Assembly (NCBI GenBank): GCA_948567375.1
Contig: OX419762.1
Coordinates: forward strand, 55,446,841-55,510,840
DNA from: Lunularia cruciata
Taxonomy: Eukaryota; Streptophyta; Marchantiopsida; Lunulariales; Lunulariaceae
DNA length: 64,000 bases
Reading direction: 5' to 3'
Positions 11,900 to 23,885 of the stretch are shown here, one piece after another; within the stretch, counting starts at the first letter, position 1; each line of letters starts with the position of its first letter. The notes under the pieces are model-generated. The model saw only the letters and a program-made list of their open reading frames with translations. It did not search any database and had not been told where the DNA came from. The position numbers and the translations under genes were made by a program.

Positions 11900-13114
11900 C
11901 TCATGAGAATGCTCCATCATGCCCAAAAGGCATTCCCACCGCTATACTATAGACTTGTAACTTGATTGATTTTTTGTAATTTGTGGTACCTTATGACACT
12001 CATAGTCCTTGGGACCGTTCAATGCATCACCCCAATCCTTCATGACCTCCAAGGATCCACCATCCCAATCAAGCCTAGATGCCTTCCTATATTCCAATTC
12101 TTGCATTTGTACTTCAAGTTCCTCACCACTACTCAATCAAGCACTCATGAAACATACAAAACATTAACATCAATACACTCAAGATCTTGGATGTCCTCAT
12201 GCATTCTTCCTCAAGACTGAACTCAATTTGTATACACACAAGCAAGTCAACTAAGCGTGCACAAATTGGATAGAAGGGTGTGAAATTTGTGACTAAACCT
12301 TTATTACTTTGGGATGATTCCTTTGTACCTCCTACTACAAAAAAGATGGGATGAATCAATGGCCACATATCTTTGGGATCCCATGATTAACTCTACTCCT
12401 ATCAAGGCTAACCCTAATGTAACTACCTTATCTTCTACTTAACTTTGTGATGACATGACATGTGTGTCAATAATCTTATTGTACAGTCTATGTAACTTAT
12501 TGTTATACATTTGGAAAAATGGTCCCAAAAGTTATCTTCCTTAGATCAGGGAACTACCTTCCCTCCTACAAATGCATACTAGCTTATCTACCTGATTTGT
12601 AGCATCCATGGAATCCTTAGTAAGAGTAGCTAATACTTCTTGGAACTTGGTGTCAATATGCTTCTTAAGCCAATCTGCAAGTTTGTTCAACTGGTTGTTG
12701 GAATATGCCTTTGCTTCTAATGCACAGATCTTTGACTTCAACTCCCTTATCTTCACTTGATAAGTTTGCATCAAAATCAAATTTTTCACTTGGGTGATTT
12801 TTTGTTGCAATGCTTCCTCAAAATCACAAGGATCTATATTCTCTTTGGCTCTAGTACATCTTTGACAAATTTAAGTCCTATCTCCACCGCTTGTTGCACC
12901 TGAACATAAAGAATCTGCTCCCAATCCTCTTGTTCCATGACCGTCTTGGTAAACTCCACTCTGTGACACTTAGCTCTTCCCTTGTAGTTTTGGTATGTTG
13001 ATTCTGTCCAAGAAGTCCAAAGTCACACTATGGCCAATTCCACATTGTTGAGATCTCTTCATTTTTAGCACTCATTTTTTCTTCTTGTGCTTGTTTGTAC
13101 TCCATAAATGCCTT
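11900..13114 (-). pseudogene. B-prime coiled-coil ORF, C-terminal part (divergent relative of the family B LTR ORF)
   Basis: Reading minus from 13114, the frame gives a Lys/Glu-rich stretch (KAFMEYKQAQEEKMSAK) and, at 12541-12810, a Leu-heptad segment of 89 codons with KIRELKSKICALEAK and ADWLKKHIDTKFQEVLATL. A further 64-codon piece lies at 11942-12136. The frame is continuous across B unit 1: the codons before 15529 and those after 13114 join in phase. It is therefore read as one old ORF split by insertions (next parts at 15529-15744 and 20155-21880). Stops and frameshifts are numerous. Assignment to the family B ORF lineage rests on the N-terminal part at 20155-21880. Confidence 0.5.
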
Positions 13115-15528
13115 TGTGGCACCCACATTTTTCATTTTTAACAAGTTTTAAAGAAGAGGTGCATTGTTAAAGCCAATGGAAGGCTAAATAGGGAAGAAAC
13201 AAGAAGAATCATGTGTTTGGCATAGACCCAAAATTGACCTCAGGTCAAAGTCAAAAGGACTTGGGTCAGACGTATAGAAGTATGAAGCCAAAGACAGAGG
13301 AGTTCATATCAAGGTGCACAACCCAATCCAAAGAACATGTAACAACCTTTCCTTGGGTTCAGCCAATCAAGAAAGTACTTGTAAAGAAAGTGACTACCTC
13401 AAGATCAAGAAGACATTGAGAGTGACAGAAATAGACATGTAAAATTCTTGTGTCAATTGAAGATCAACTAAAGAATGACCAATCAGCAAAAGACTATAAA
13501 ATTGAGATGTCATCACATGCATTTTGAAATGTCACAACCATATCCTAGGCCTCTCAATAGTTGTCCTAAAGGAGTTAACATCTCAAGTTTTGGAGAGGGT
13601 TTGATCTTCTAGAGACCAAGAGTGAGGAAGCACACAATGGCCCCAAAAGGGAATAAGTAGAGTGCAGTGAGGGGTCTTGCAGTTTGTTGATTAGATGTAT
13701 TGACAAAGATAGAACTCTTGAATAGACTTCACATCACATTTTTGGTCTGGAATTGGAATTTGAGCTTTCCAGGTTTCATTGTAGAAATTGTTGCCAACAA
13801 CTGTAGAGACAACCCAAGCATGAATGTAAGAGAGGAAATCTGGCTCGATGGACTGAGTTGGATTGGAGATTAGTCATAGGGAGAGAAGCAAGAGAAGTAA
13901 GGGGAGTCACCTTCTATAGGAAGTGTGAGTCTTTGGAAGAAACTACATAGGTGAAGAATTCTTTCAATAGACCTCACACCAAGCACAAGTACAAGGTGGA
14001 TAGTTATAAGGACCCAATACAAACAAGGATTGTTAGTGCAACATGGCCATGCTTAAGCTAGAGCAAACCACCTATGTAATGATGCAGCAGGTGGTGTTCT
14101 TCCACTAGATGTTTGTAGGAGAGGTGGTTGATTAAGCAAAGTGTTTGCACCAATGCATTGGGTAAATGATTACCAATTGGAAAATGGACATGCAGCCCCA
14201 TTACTTCTTACCCTTCAAAACTCACTTCTACTTTGGATTAAATTTTTCTTATTTCAAAGGAGAGAGGATGGATGGTGTTCCACTTTCACCTCAACTTACA
14301 AAGAGAAGCTGATGGAGATGAGCAATATTATATCAATCGGGTTCAAGAAGGCAATGACTACTACCTCAAGAGTGGAAACGAGAGCATAGTGTTAGTGGAC
14401 ATCTCCATGCCAAGAAAGCAAAGTAGACCCAAAGGAAGAATCATGCCAATACAACCAGAGAATATAAGAAGCTGAATCCAAAGCCAATGCTAGTAGAAGT
14501 GTGAAGGAACCATCATCGGAACACGAATTGGAAGGAGAAACCAAGTCAAAGAGTGAAGACTTAGGAGCAGAAGAAGAGTTAATGCTGCAGAGTGGAGATT
14601 TTAGCAGCAAGAGTGAGGGAGAGCTCAAAGTTCAGCAATCAAGGAAATAGGTTGTTGGAGAGGAAGAGCAGGAGTTCCACAAGGTAATTGCTTAAATGAA
14701 GAGAGGAGTCAAACCTTTTTTGGAGTTTTCTGCATTTTAGTTAGAAGATGAACCAGCAAGAGAGGCTGCCTTGGTATTTCCAAGGTCAGCAAGATCAAAA
14801 CAAAGTGCTCAAGCTATAGTTGTAGGTCCAAGCACAGCCAAAGATGAAGAAGAGAGCTTGAATGGTGTAATGTTGAAGGTACATAGATCATGTCTTTGGG
14901 GTAAAGCACCAACCAAAGGAGCACCTACCCAAGATGAAGATGTCAGAGACAATGAAGGAAGGCACATGAACTCAAGTATCTATCAAAGATCATGTGTACT
15001 TTGTTGGTGCAGCTACAAAGGAAGAAGGAAGAGTTGAAGAAGGATCATCTTGGAGTGAAGGATAAGTTGGAAGAAGTAAGGCACTAGAGCAAAGAGACCT
15101 TGTCGAATCTATGAGGAATTGTAGTGTTGGTAGTATTCTGCAATTGTCAGTGCCATATGAGATTGATGCAAAGCAACTTTGATCAAGGAAGTTGTGCCTT
15201 TAGTGGAGGGGTGGAACACAATTTTGAGAGGAAGTCGTTTCATAGTCAAGTAGCCTTCTTTGGGAGAATCTAAATCATCACAATTGAAGTTTGTTTGGAA
15301 AGATTTGAAGTATTGTGATTATGGGTGACATTTTACTGTGGCAAAACTATGAATCAATGCTTGTTACTCTCTTTTGGGTGTGGTTTCTATTGGAGAGATT
15401 AAAGACGCAACCAAGAAAAACTGTTTGGTTACTATCTACTTTGTATTTGACCATTTCTGAATTGTATCTCTGTGGGAACAAATTTACTTACTGATTAGCA
15501 CAAAAGTGATATTTGCTAGGTTTTCACA
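13115..15528 (+). repeat. family B giant LTR, unit B1 (internally deleted)
   Basis: Starts TGTGGCACCC and ends TTTTCACA, the two ends shared by all B units. At 2414 bp it is about 1.3 kb shorter than full-length copies (3716-3798 bp). The missing part runs from within the coiled coil to beyond the TATA box, with a junction near 15105. The flanking five bases (GCCTT and TTCTC) do not match, so no target duplication is seen. It sits inside the B-prime ORF. Confidence 0.8.
13637..15105 (+). pseudogene. family B LTR ORF in unit B1, N-terminal two-thirds
   Basis: The start ATG (MAPKGNK) is at the same place, about 520 bp into the LTR, as in other copies. Recognisable pieces are the conserved block around 14040-14350 (TTYVMMQQVVFF, then HWVNDYQLENGHAAPLL, frame-shifted) and the acidic linker at 14500-14650. 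The YLSKIMC-like segment lies near 14970. The coiled coil is then lost at the internal deletion. Broken by an early TAG and several frameshifts. Confidence 0.7.
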
Positions 15529-15744
15529 TTCTCACATTGCTCTACCCCAAGCTTCATCACTTGAATATTGGCCCACATTTTTTCCTCATCTTTCCATTAG
15601 TTACCAATAGTGGATCAATAGGCACACTCCTCACTCTTCTTCTTCAATTCTTCATTCTTGGTCTTGACTTATTCTCCAGCTTGAGAATCCTATGGGTAGT
15701 GCCACTCTTGATTTGCTCCTTCAGTTTAGGGACCTTTGCACAAG
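15529..15744 (-). pseudogene. B-prime ORF, middle fragment between two B units
   Basis: A 216 bp minus-strand piece rich in Lys/Glu/Arg codons, left between unit B2 (from 15745) and unit B1 (to 15528). Its right edge pairs with 20155, across B2, by a 4-of-5 target duplication. Its left edge joins in frame to 13114. Confidence 0.5.
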
Positions 15745-16525
15745 TGTGACAACCCAACAAATATCACTTTTGCGGTAATCAAGTAACTAAATTTTTCCAC
15801 TAGAGATACGAGTAAAAATTTCCAAATACAAAGCAAAGTAACCAAATCAGTTCTTCTTGGTTGCATCTTTAATCTCTCAAGTAGAAGCCCAAAAGAGAGT
15901 AACAAGCACTAGATCTCAATCTTGTCATGAATTAACACTCCTTAATCACAACGCATTCAAAAATTTCCAAACAAACTTGATTGTGATGTTTCAGATCCTT
16001 CCAAAGATAGCTACTTCATTGCAAGACCACTTTGCCTCTGAATTGTGTTCCACTCTTTCACCAAAGGCACAACTTCCTTGATCAAAATTGATTCACATCA
16101 ACTCAATGATTCACTCACAAATGAAAAATACTACCAACACTAAATACAATTCCTCTTAGATCTGTCAAGGCATTGCTCTGATTGTACTTCACTTAGGATC
16201 AAACACATAGAATGAAGATCAAGACTACAAAATCTAACATCTACCAAGCACATTGTATGCACTCCAAATTTCTCCACACTCACAAACACAGAATTGATAC
16301 TTGGAATTTAGCTCAAGCAACAAGCACTAAACTCAACACTTTGCTTTATCTATCTCCAAAAATTTGGAATATTGAACAACATAAAGTTGTGAATGCCTCC
16401 TTTAAATAATAGAGCAATCGATAGTTGCTAACCAAAAAATTGTTTTACAACAACTTTACCAGCGTGTAGATCTGAAATAACAATGCGCCTCTTCATATCT
16501 GCCTCTTCAAATCTCAAATCTATTA

Positions 16526-19500
16526 CTAATCCAATTTGATGTCAACCATGACTTTGGATTCCAAATCCGATATTCCCTTGAGTATTTCTCCTTCTTCGGG
16601 TCTACTTAATTCCACTCCTAACTCTTCTATTTCTATGATTTCTTCATTACAAACTACAAGAGCATTTCTATCTACTCCATCTACATCATTATCTGCTGAC
16701 ACACTCCTCTCTACTATCTTAGGTAACTCACCCAAAGACACTTGTACTCCTACTTCTACAATTTCAGTCTTCCTAACTAAGTTTACTTCACTACAAAGTT
16801 TATCTAAATCTATTCTCACAAGATCTAACCTAAGACTGTGAGCCGGCATGTCTCTCACTCAAGATGAACCTCTGATGGCTATTATGGTAGCACACCAGGG
16901 ACTAAGAAGGCAAGGAACCCCAACTCCATCATACTCCTTCAAGGCTAACACTCCAAGACTCAAGACATTGCTCACTAGAGAACTCAATGAGAGAGAGATA
17001 GTTGCAAATGAAAGGATGATGAGTACCTCCTTATCCCTTGTTTATATACTTGTGAAATAGTTACGCACCAAAGTTACTAATTACTGGAGTAACTCAAGTT
17101 ACTAGGCTAAAAGTCAAGTAAAGTCAAAAAGTAGAAAGGAATATCCATTCACATGGGCATATTCCCCTAAGCATGTGGTCTTATCTTGACCCAACCACTA
17201 AGTCAAGGATTCCTTCACATGGGCTATTCTTGGACTAAAGAAGAATCCAAAACAAAAAGGCTTGCGGGCCCAAGAGTTCTCAACTCTTTCCTCAAAGCCA
17301 AACACCTAAGAATAATACCAAGTCAACACACTAAAATCAAAAATAGTGGTGCTCATCTTTTCTACTTCCTCTAAAGTAAGGTCCCCTCTATCTTAGCTAT
17401 GACTAACTTTAGCTAATCATGACTAATGTAGAATCATCCTTTATCTCTATATAAATAATATCTCTCAAGAACTTGTAATACCAAGCTAAATACCACAATA
17501 CCACACATGCATAAATGGGTGTTACAAGACAAACATTGTCTCATGCATCTAACATCTTTCTATGTATGCAATCTCTTAGACAAATCAATAGATTGTTCAA
17601 TTCTGCGTCCTTTGCCTTCCTCTTCCTTGTCTCTTGTACCAACAACTTCAACTTGTGCAGTCTTGCTTCCTCCAACTTCCCTTTGACTTCCGTGCTGAGC
17701 AACACCTTCTCTTGCTTACCACTGCTGCTACAACTTCAGATTCCACCATTGTCTTGACTTTCTCCTTCTTTCTTTCCTCCTCCAACTCATTACAATACAT
17801 TTGCAACTCTTTCTCAAACTCGGCCTTCATTGCCTCCTTCTCTTATTGATTTAATACAAGTTGTTCTTCCATCACTTTCAACAATCCTTGCAATTGGTCT
17901 TCTTCTCTACTACGCTCGGATAATTCTTACTGCCAAGCTTGATCTCTCTTGGCTGCCTTCTTCTTCACACTCTCCAATTCTTGCTCCATTACTGCCACAC
18001 TTGCCTTTGAATGTTTCAACTCCACTTGTGCATTAGCAATTTCTCCCTTCAACACTTCTATGAATGCCGGCTTCTCCTTTACTTCCTCTTGACTTTTCAC
18101 CAATTCCTCCCTCATTGCTTTTGAATGCTTACTTCAAAGAATTTCCTCCACCCAAGGTTCTTTGGCTTCCATCTCTACTCTTAACTTACTTCTCAACAAC
18201 AAGGTCTCCGTACTCCACTTTGTTACAACCGCTAACACATCTTTCACATCAAGATTAGCGCTTGCCATCTCTGCTTTCTTTTGCTGTAGAAACACCAACA
18301 AAGGACATATAACTTTTGATAGGTACTCCACTCCATTGTGCTTCTTGTGATCGGCCTTAATTTCTTTGCCTTTTGGGGATATCTCCTCTATTGGCACCTT
18401 ACTCCAACATTGTGATCTTTGTATCTTCAATGTCTCCTCATCTAAGCTCTCTTCTTCGTGGGTCCAACATTGGTTGTTTTAACACTCCTCTTCTCCCTAG
18501 CAGCTCTTAGACACAACAAAACTCCTTCTTCTTCCTTCTCATGTCCTCGCTCAATGGTGGAGACCTTTAGACTTGGCTTCTCTATGTCCACACTCCTTCT
18601 TCTTGTTTGCTGAACCTCTGCCTTGGCTACACTACCACTGCTCAACTCCTCACTCCGCAATGTGAATGCTTCTTCTCCTCCCAAGGCTTCTTCCTTTGAC
18701 TTGGTTTCTCCAATTGACTCCTTTTCCTCCGGGGTTGATTCCTTTGCCTTCACCAACACTGCCTTTGGATTAGGCTTCTGCATCTTCTACAACTGTACTG
18801 ATGCAATGTGACCTTTGGGTTTGTCTCTTTCTCTTGGCCTAGGGATGTCAACTGCTACGATTCTCTCCTTTCTACTCTTCTTGTAATACTCATCTCCTTC
18901 TCACACCCGCTCCATGTAATACCATTCATCCGTATCCGCCTCCTTGTACATATGCAAATAAAAGTGCAATGGCATCCTATTTCTCTCCTCCAAAGTCAGC
19001 AAGTTCAGCACAAAGTAAAATGAGTTGAGAAGGGCACAAAATAGTGTGGTTGCATGTCCATCCTCCAACCCATAATCATCCGCTCCACTTGTTGATGCAT
19101 ACACTTTGCCCAATCCACTACTTCTCTTGCAAACATTTGATGAAAGAACACCACTTGTTGCATCATGACATAGGTGGTTTGCTCTAGCTTGAACATTGCC
19201 ATCATTGTGCTAACAATCCCTCTCCACTCTGGGTCTCTATAGTTATCTACCTTATAGCCATTCTGGGTGCAAGGTCAATTTAAAGAGTACCTCACTTTGG
19301 CAGTTTCTTCTGAGACATCACACTTCCAATGGAAGGTGGTACCTCCTACCTCTCCTGCTTCTCTCCCTTGGACTAGTCTCCAATCCGACTCAATCTATTG
19401 AGCCAGATTCCCTCTGTTCCTTTTGTGCTTTGGTCCATCATTGCAATCACTTGCGGCAATTTTTGTCATGAAACCTAGAAAACTAAATTCCAATTTGAGG

Positions 19501-19609
19501 CCAGGAATGTGATACAAAGTCTTGCTAAGACATTGATCCTCACCACTACATCTAATCTATGCATTGCAAGACCTCTTAGTGCACTCTGCTTACTCACTTT
19601 TGGAGTCAT
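16526..19609 (-). pseudogene. family B LTR ORF in unit B2, split by a solo LTR
   Basis: Starts at MTPKVSKQ (19609) and ends with VMVDIKLD and a stop at 16526. The N-terminal domain is seen at 19005-19690 (TTYVMMQQVVFFHQMFAREVVDWAKC, then PHYFVPF). An acidic region follows at 18442-18783, and coiled-coil segments at 17648-17830, 17927-18115 and 18134-18430. The C-terminal tail is beyond the family A LTR at 16526-16836. Many in-frame stops and small indels. The order of segments matches the other B copies. Confidence 0.8.
16837..17526 (-). repeat. family A solo LTR nested in unit B2
   Basis: The reverse complement of 2535-3226 with a few substitutions (690 bp; TGTAACACCC to CCGGCTCACA on the minus strand). 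AGAC flanks both sides (16833-16836 and 17527-17530). The paralogous sequence at 33236-33255 (AACTTGAGACAAACATTG) carries one copy of AGAC and no LTR, so it shows the empty site. Confidence 0.95.
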
Positions 19610-20154
19610 AGTGTGTTTCCGCACTCTCTTCTTGTGAAAGATTGTTCTTAAGATTTTAACCCACTCTTCTTGTGTATTCACAATTTGCATTCCTTTGGGT
19701 TGACTCTAAATAGGGATAGGGTAGCATCTGGACATTTTGATGCAACTTCACGGAAATCTCAATTTTATAGTACTTTGTTGATCAGTCATTCTTTAGTTGC
19801 TGCTCTGCACCCCTCACCAATTTTGTGGAGTTGTCCCTTGTCACTGTCAATAACTTCTTGATCCTGAGGTAGTCACTTTCTTCCCGTGTACTTTCTTGAT
19901 TGGCAAACTCCAAAGAAGCATGTTACAGGTTTTTTGGATCAGGTTGTGCTATCCAATCCAAATATGAAGTCCCTCTCTTCGCATTTCTCTCTTGTCCATT
20001 TTGGGTCCTTCAAACTTGACCCAACTTTTAGTTTTATGCCAAACACACAATTCTTCTCATTTCCACCCCATTTAGCCCTCCTTTGGCTTTTCCAACACAC
20101 TTCTTCTTCCAAACTTTATCAAAACAAACCAAAACAAAAAATTTGGGTACCACA

Positions 20155-21880
20155 CCAAGTATGAATTGTCTCTCCATGAGCTTGACACAATTTATTTTTA
20201 GCCTTTGTATTTTTCCTCTTTGTATTCTATGCTATCTAGTGCATAAATTCTATCATAGTCTTCAGGTTTTCCACATTGGGGTAAAGCTTATGAAAGAATG
20301 GCAAAACTTCATCACTTTGAGAGTAGGTCCTAGCTTGTCAACAATCCACCAAGACATCAAAATGCCTCATGGTGGAACAATCACTTCTTCTCTTATGTAA
20401 TCTTCTTTAGGCATTAGTGGTAATGATGCCAAGTGTCATTCTTCCATCAGTTAGACATTCTCAACACCAACTTGGGACACAATTCTTATTTCTATTCCAA
20501 GAACAACCAAGGTGCTCCTCCCTTCTAGCATTCCTGAAAGTAAGAAGCCACATCTCCTTTGTGTTCCACTTGCTCTTTATCCTCACTTGAATAGAGCCAT
20601 TGTGCTTTGCATGGAACTGTTTTGCAATCAAGGATGTCCCTTCATGCTGGACTGTCCCCTTCTCCTCATATTGGGTTTGGTGGTAGAGGAGGTCCGTTCA
20701 AATTTTGCTGTAGATGGCCTTTCTAATTCTTTGAGCAACTTCTCATTAGGTTGGCTTTGGTCCTAATGTCCCAAAGTATCCACCTCCTCACATACTCCTA
20801 TATGCTTGGGAGACAACAGATTCTTGTTGTGCCTTCTCAATTGTGCACTTGTGATGGCATCATCTTTTGTTAGTGTAGCTATCTCCACCTTTGAAGACCA
20901 AGTGTCTTCAAGCTGCTTTGTACTTGCCTCTTCCACAAGAGTGGACAATACTTCTTCTATTGGTCGCCTATCCCCACCTTCTTTATCATTTGATAATTCA
21001 ATTTGGGAAAAGGGTGAAAATTTCCTTGGTGGTGGTAACATGAATTGCTACACTCTACTACCACTTTCTTTCTTCCATGGGAGCTTTACTTTTTTTGTTG
21101 TCTTGGGTTATATCAAGAGTGACCTCTTCTCCACAGTCTGCCAAATTGTTACTTCTTAATTCTTCATCATCCTCATTGGACCCACTATCATCCAAAAAAT
21201 CCTCCACCACCTATGGGCTGGGCTTGTGTCTGTTGTTTAGTTGTATGCCCACTGGTATTTCTGGTGTCTTTTGCTTTCTTTTATAAGAGTTTGAGCTGGT
21301 GAGGCCTACATCTTTACCCACTTGCAAGACTCACAATATTTCAGCATAACATCCTTGGTTTGTTTGGCTTCCTCTGCCCACCCAAGTTGCAATTGAAAAT
21401 ATCCCATGGGAAAGTGGTGCTGCTAGAAGATCTTCTCTCCCTCCTTCTACAATAGTTTCATTCTGATGTAGAAATGAGTTACAAATGGGGAAAGGAAAGT
21501 GGAAACTTGCTTACTTGCAATGTCTTGGTCAACTTCCTGACCAGTTGGTGGAATATCCTTGCCCAATCCACCTGATGTCCTTCATAAAACAAATAGAAGA
21601 ATGTAGCCTACACATTGTTGATATAAGTTGTTCTTGTTGACTGAAAAAACTTCATGATTAATATTACCATGAAGCACTTGGTTGGATTGTTATAGCCTTT
21701 CATTTTTTAGCCATTGTTTGTTCTTGAAAAAATCACCAAACTTGTTTGTTATTTCTTTGCTCATCATGCATTTCACAATGAATTTGCACCAGCTAAAAGA
21801 AGGGGTCTTGTTGTAAAGAAATCTTGAACTCTATTTGTACCTTTGAGTTTATCAACCCCATGGTGATTATTGCTATCATA
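20155..21880 (-). pseudogene. B-prime coiled-coil ORF, N-terminal part
   Basis: The minus strand from about 21680 gives RTTYINNV, then ATFFYLFYEGHQVDWARIFH and QLVRKLTK. This aligns by eye with the family B block TTYVMMQQVVFFHQMFAREVVDWAKCLHQRI. Downstream are a CESCKWVKM-like stretch, an acidic segment (GPMRMMKN region) and a 92-codon open piece at 20763-21041. It ends where unit B2 inserted. Many stops. It is a divergent second lineage of the same protein. Confidence 0.6.
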
Positions 21881-21889
21881 GGAGATTTA

Positions 21890-22640
21890 GGAAGAATTTT
21901 TAAATCAGTTTGTCATGATAGAGCGTTGGGAATGATATGCAATTTTCTTGGTTTGTACTTGAGCTTGATATCAAAAAAGTATATATTTTTTCTCTCATTG
22001 ATGATGTTGACTCTTCATGTGCTCTAAATGTAAGGTATGCAACAAGGGTTTGTGATTGGTTTGCATAATCACTTGTTTTCCAATACGTAATATCTCTATA
22101 TTTTTGTGGTATATACCATTGCCAATTGTTCTTGATCTCAAGAGAATAATTTGTTTTTGTTGTGTTTAGTTGGCAAGACATAAAGGCAATGGGATGGAAT
22201 CCACATGGAAACTCTTGTTGCAACATATGTCCAATGGCAAAGTTAAAATTACCAACCACATAAAGTAGTTGAGGATCATATGCTTAGAAGATAGGTCATG
22301 AAGACACCATATGCTTAAGTTTCTTGAATATTCTTTGTGCTTGGTAGTCCATTCAAGCTTGCTATCTTCTCCAAGAGATCAATCAAAATTATGGTCACAT
22401 GAGCATAATAGTAGATGAAGCATTGGTAAATCCAATCCATTAAATCTCCAAACTTCCACAATATTCTTAGGAGTAGACTAATCAATAATGGCCTTTATCT
22501 TTCTTTATCTTGATCCCCTCTGTTGAAACCTTATGGCCCAAGAAGGTAAATTTCTTTAATCTTCCTTCTTAACTTCCAAGAAGGAAGAATAGATATTGCA
22601 ATTAGAAGAAGCATTCATGTGCTTATAGAAAAATATGTGT
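21890..22640 (-). pseudogene. degenerate Ty3/gypsy RT end and RNase H
   Basis: The minus strand near 22560 reads FLGHKVSTEGI-like residues, the usual RT/RNase H junction of gypsy pol. Near 22470-22500 it gives PKNIVEVWRFNG. The 119-codon ORF at 21900-22259 has NFAIGHMLQQ, HPIAFMSCQLNTTKTNYS and a remnant of the KYWR-type motif. It lies upstream of B-prime in the same orientation, as expected if B-prime is the 3' LTR ORF of this element. Several frameshifts. Confidence 0.6.
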
Positions 22641-22964
22641 TAAGGTTAACTTGTATCCGGTCTAAGCCAATAAGGTGACAATAGTAGATGTTGTGGATAC
22701 GAATGATGATAATATTAATCATTTGATATATTTGATGATAATAGATACATATATTTGATGATAATATTTAAATTTCAATGTGATATAAGTTTTTGTGTAC
22801 ATTGGAAGTGGGACCACTTTATGTAGAGGAGGAAGTTTGCTATAGCCACTTGGAGTAGATTTGTATGATCACTTCATTTAGTGACTAGATTAAAATTTTA
22901 GAAAACATTCAGATCAAAAGTATAGAAAATATTTACACTTTCTTTACCTAGTCTTCTAAGTTTG

Positions 22965-23575
22965 CTCAAGACTTCAATCCTTACTACTACATCTAAGTGA
23001 TAAATTGCAAGACTTCTCACCTTATTCTGCTTACTTACCTTTGGTGGCATTGTGTGCTTCCTTATTCTCAGTCTCTAAAACATCAAACCCTCCCCAAAAC
23101 CCGAGATCCTAACTCCTTCAAGACAACTGTTGAGAGGTATGGGATATCGGTGTGACATTTCAAAATCTCCTTGACAAAGTCTCACTCTTATAGTGTCACT
23201 CTTTGCTGATTGGTCATTCTTCAGTTGATCTTCAATTGACATCACAATTTTTTGTGTTTGTTTTTTGTCACTCTCAATATCATCTTGATCTCAAGGTAGT
23301 CACTTTTTTTACGAGTACTTTCTGATTGGCTAGACCCAAGGAAAAGTTGTTATAGGCTCTTTGGATCAGGTTGCACATCCCAATACAAAGTCCTCTTACT
23401 TTAGGTCCATACTTCCATAAGTCCAACCTGAGTCCTTCTGATTTTGACCTGAGGCTGACTTTGGATCTATGCCAAACACATGATTCTTCTTGTTTCTTCC
23501 CCATTTACCCTTCCTCTAGCTTTAACAATGCACTTCTTCTTTCAAACTCAATAAAAAAAATATGTGTGTACTACT
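22965..23575 (-). repeat. family B LTR fragment, unit B3 (5' end only)
   Basis: On the minus strand it begins AGTAGTAC, a decayed TGTGGTAC, followed by the standard leader (AAGAAGAAGTGCATTGTTAAAGC and the CATAGACCCAAA block). It reaches the ORF start (MPPKVSKQNKVRSLAIYHLD near 23050) and stops at about 22965. It is inserted in another B ORF fragment (23576-23885). Confidence 0.65.
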
Positions 23576-23885
23576 CTTGCCTTATGTAGTATTGCTTGTC
23601 TGCATTTGCTACTCATTGTAAATTGAGGTGAAAATGAAACACCATCCTTCATTTCTCCTCAAAGTTGAGCAAATTCAATCCAAAGTAGAAATGAGCTGCA
23701 AAAGGTACAAATCAATGGGGTCCATTCTCCAACTATGAATCACCTGATCTATTCTCCAATTCACCCCTTCCTCTGCAAACATCTAGTGAAAGAACACAAC
23801 CTACTACTTTGTAATATAGGTGGTTCACTCTGACTTAAACATGGACATCATTGCACTGACTATATGCCTTCGTATCTCTCCAAGT
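23576..23885 (-). pseudogene. family B ORF fragment fused to integrase
   Basis: The minus strand carries the N-terminal domain of the LTR ORF, from the CCATGTTTAAG block to the GAGCAATACTACAT-like block. It starts directly after a truncated integrase at about 23885. This looks like a deletion that removed the integrase end, the PPT and the LTR start, leaving the interior of the 3' LTR. Confidence 0.6.

Larger units (their letters stand above)
15745..20154 (-). repeat. family B giant LTR, unit B2, solo, with nested family A solo LTR
   Basis: On the minus strand the unit begins TGTGGTACCC (at 20154) and ends GGTTGTCACA (at 15745). Subtracting the nested 690 bp LTR and its 4 bp duplication leaves 3716 bp, almost the same as unit B11 (3717 bp). 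Flanks are ACAAG (15740-15744) and CCAAG (20155-20159), a 5 bp target duplication with one mismatch. No primer site, gag or pol adjoins it, so it is a solo LTR. The conserved TATA-like box appears near 16400 as TTTAAATAATAG in reverse. Confidence 0.88.

Noticed and set aside
13115..15528. Target duplication for unit B1
   Set aside because: Flanks GCCTT and TTCTC do not match in any nearby register; continuity rests only on the rejoined frame.
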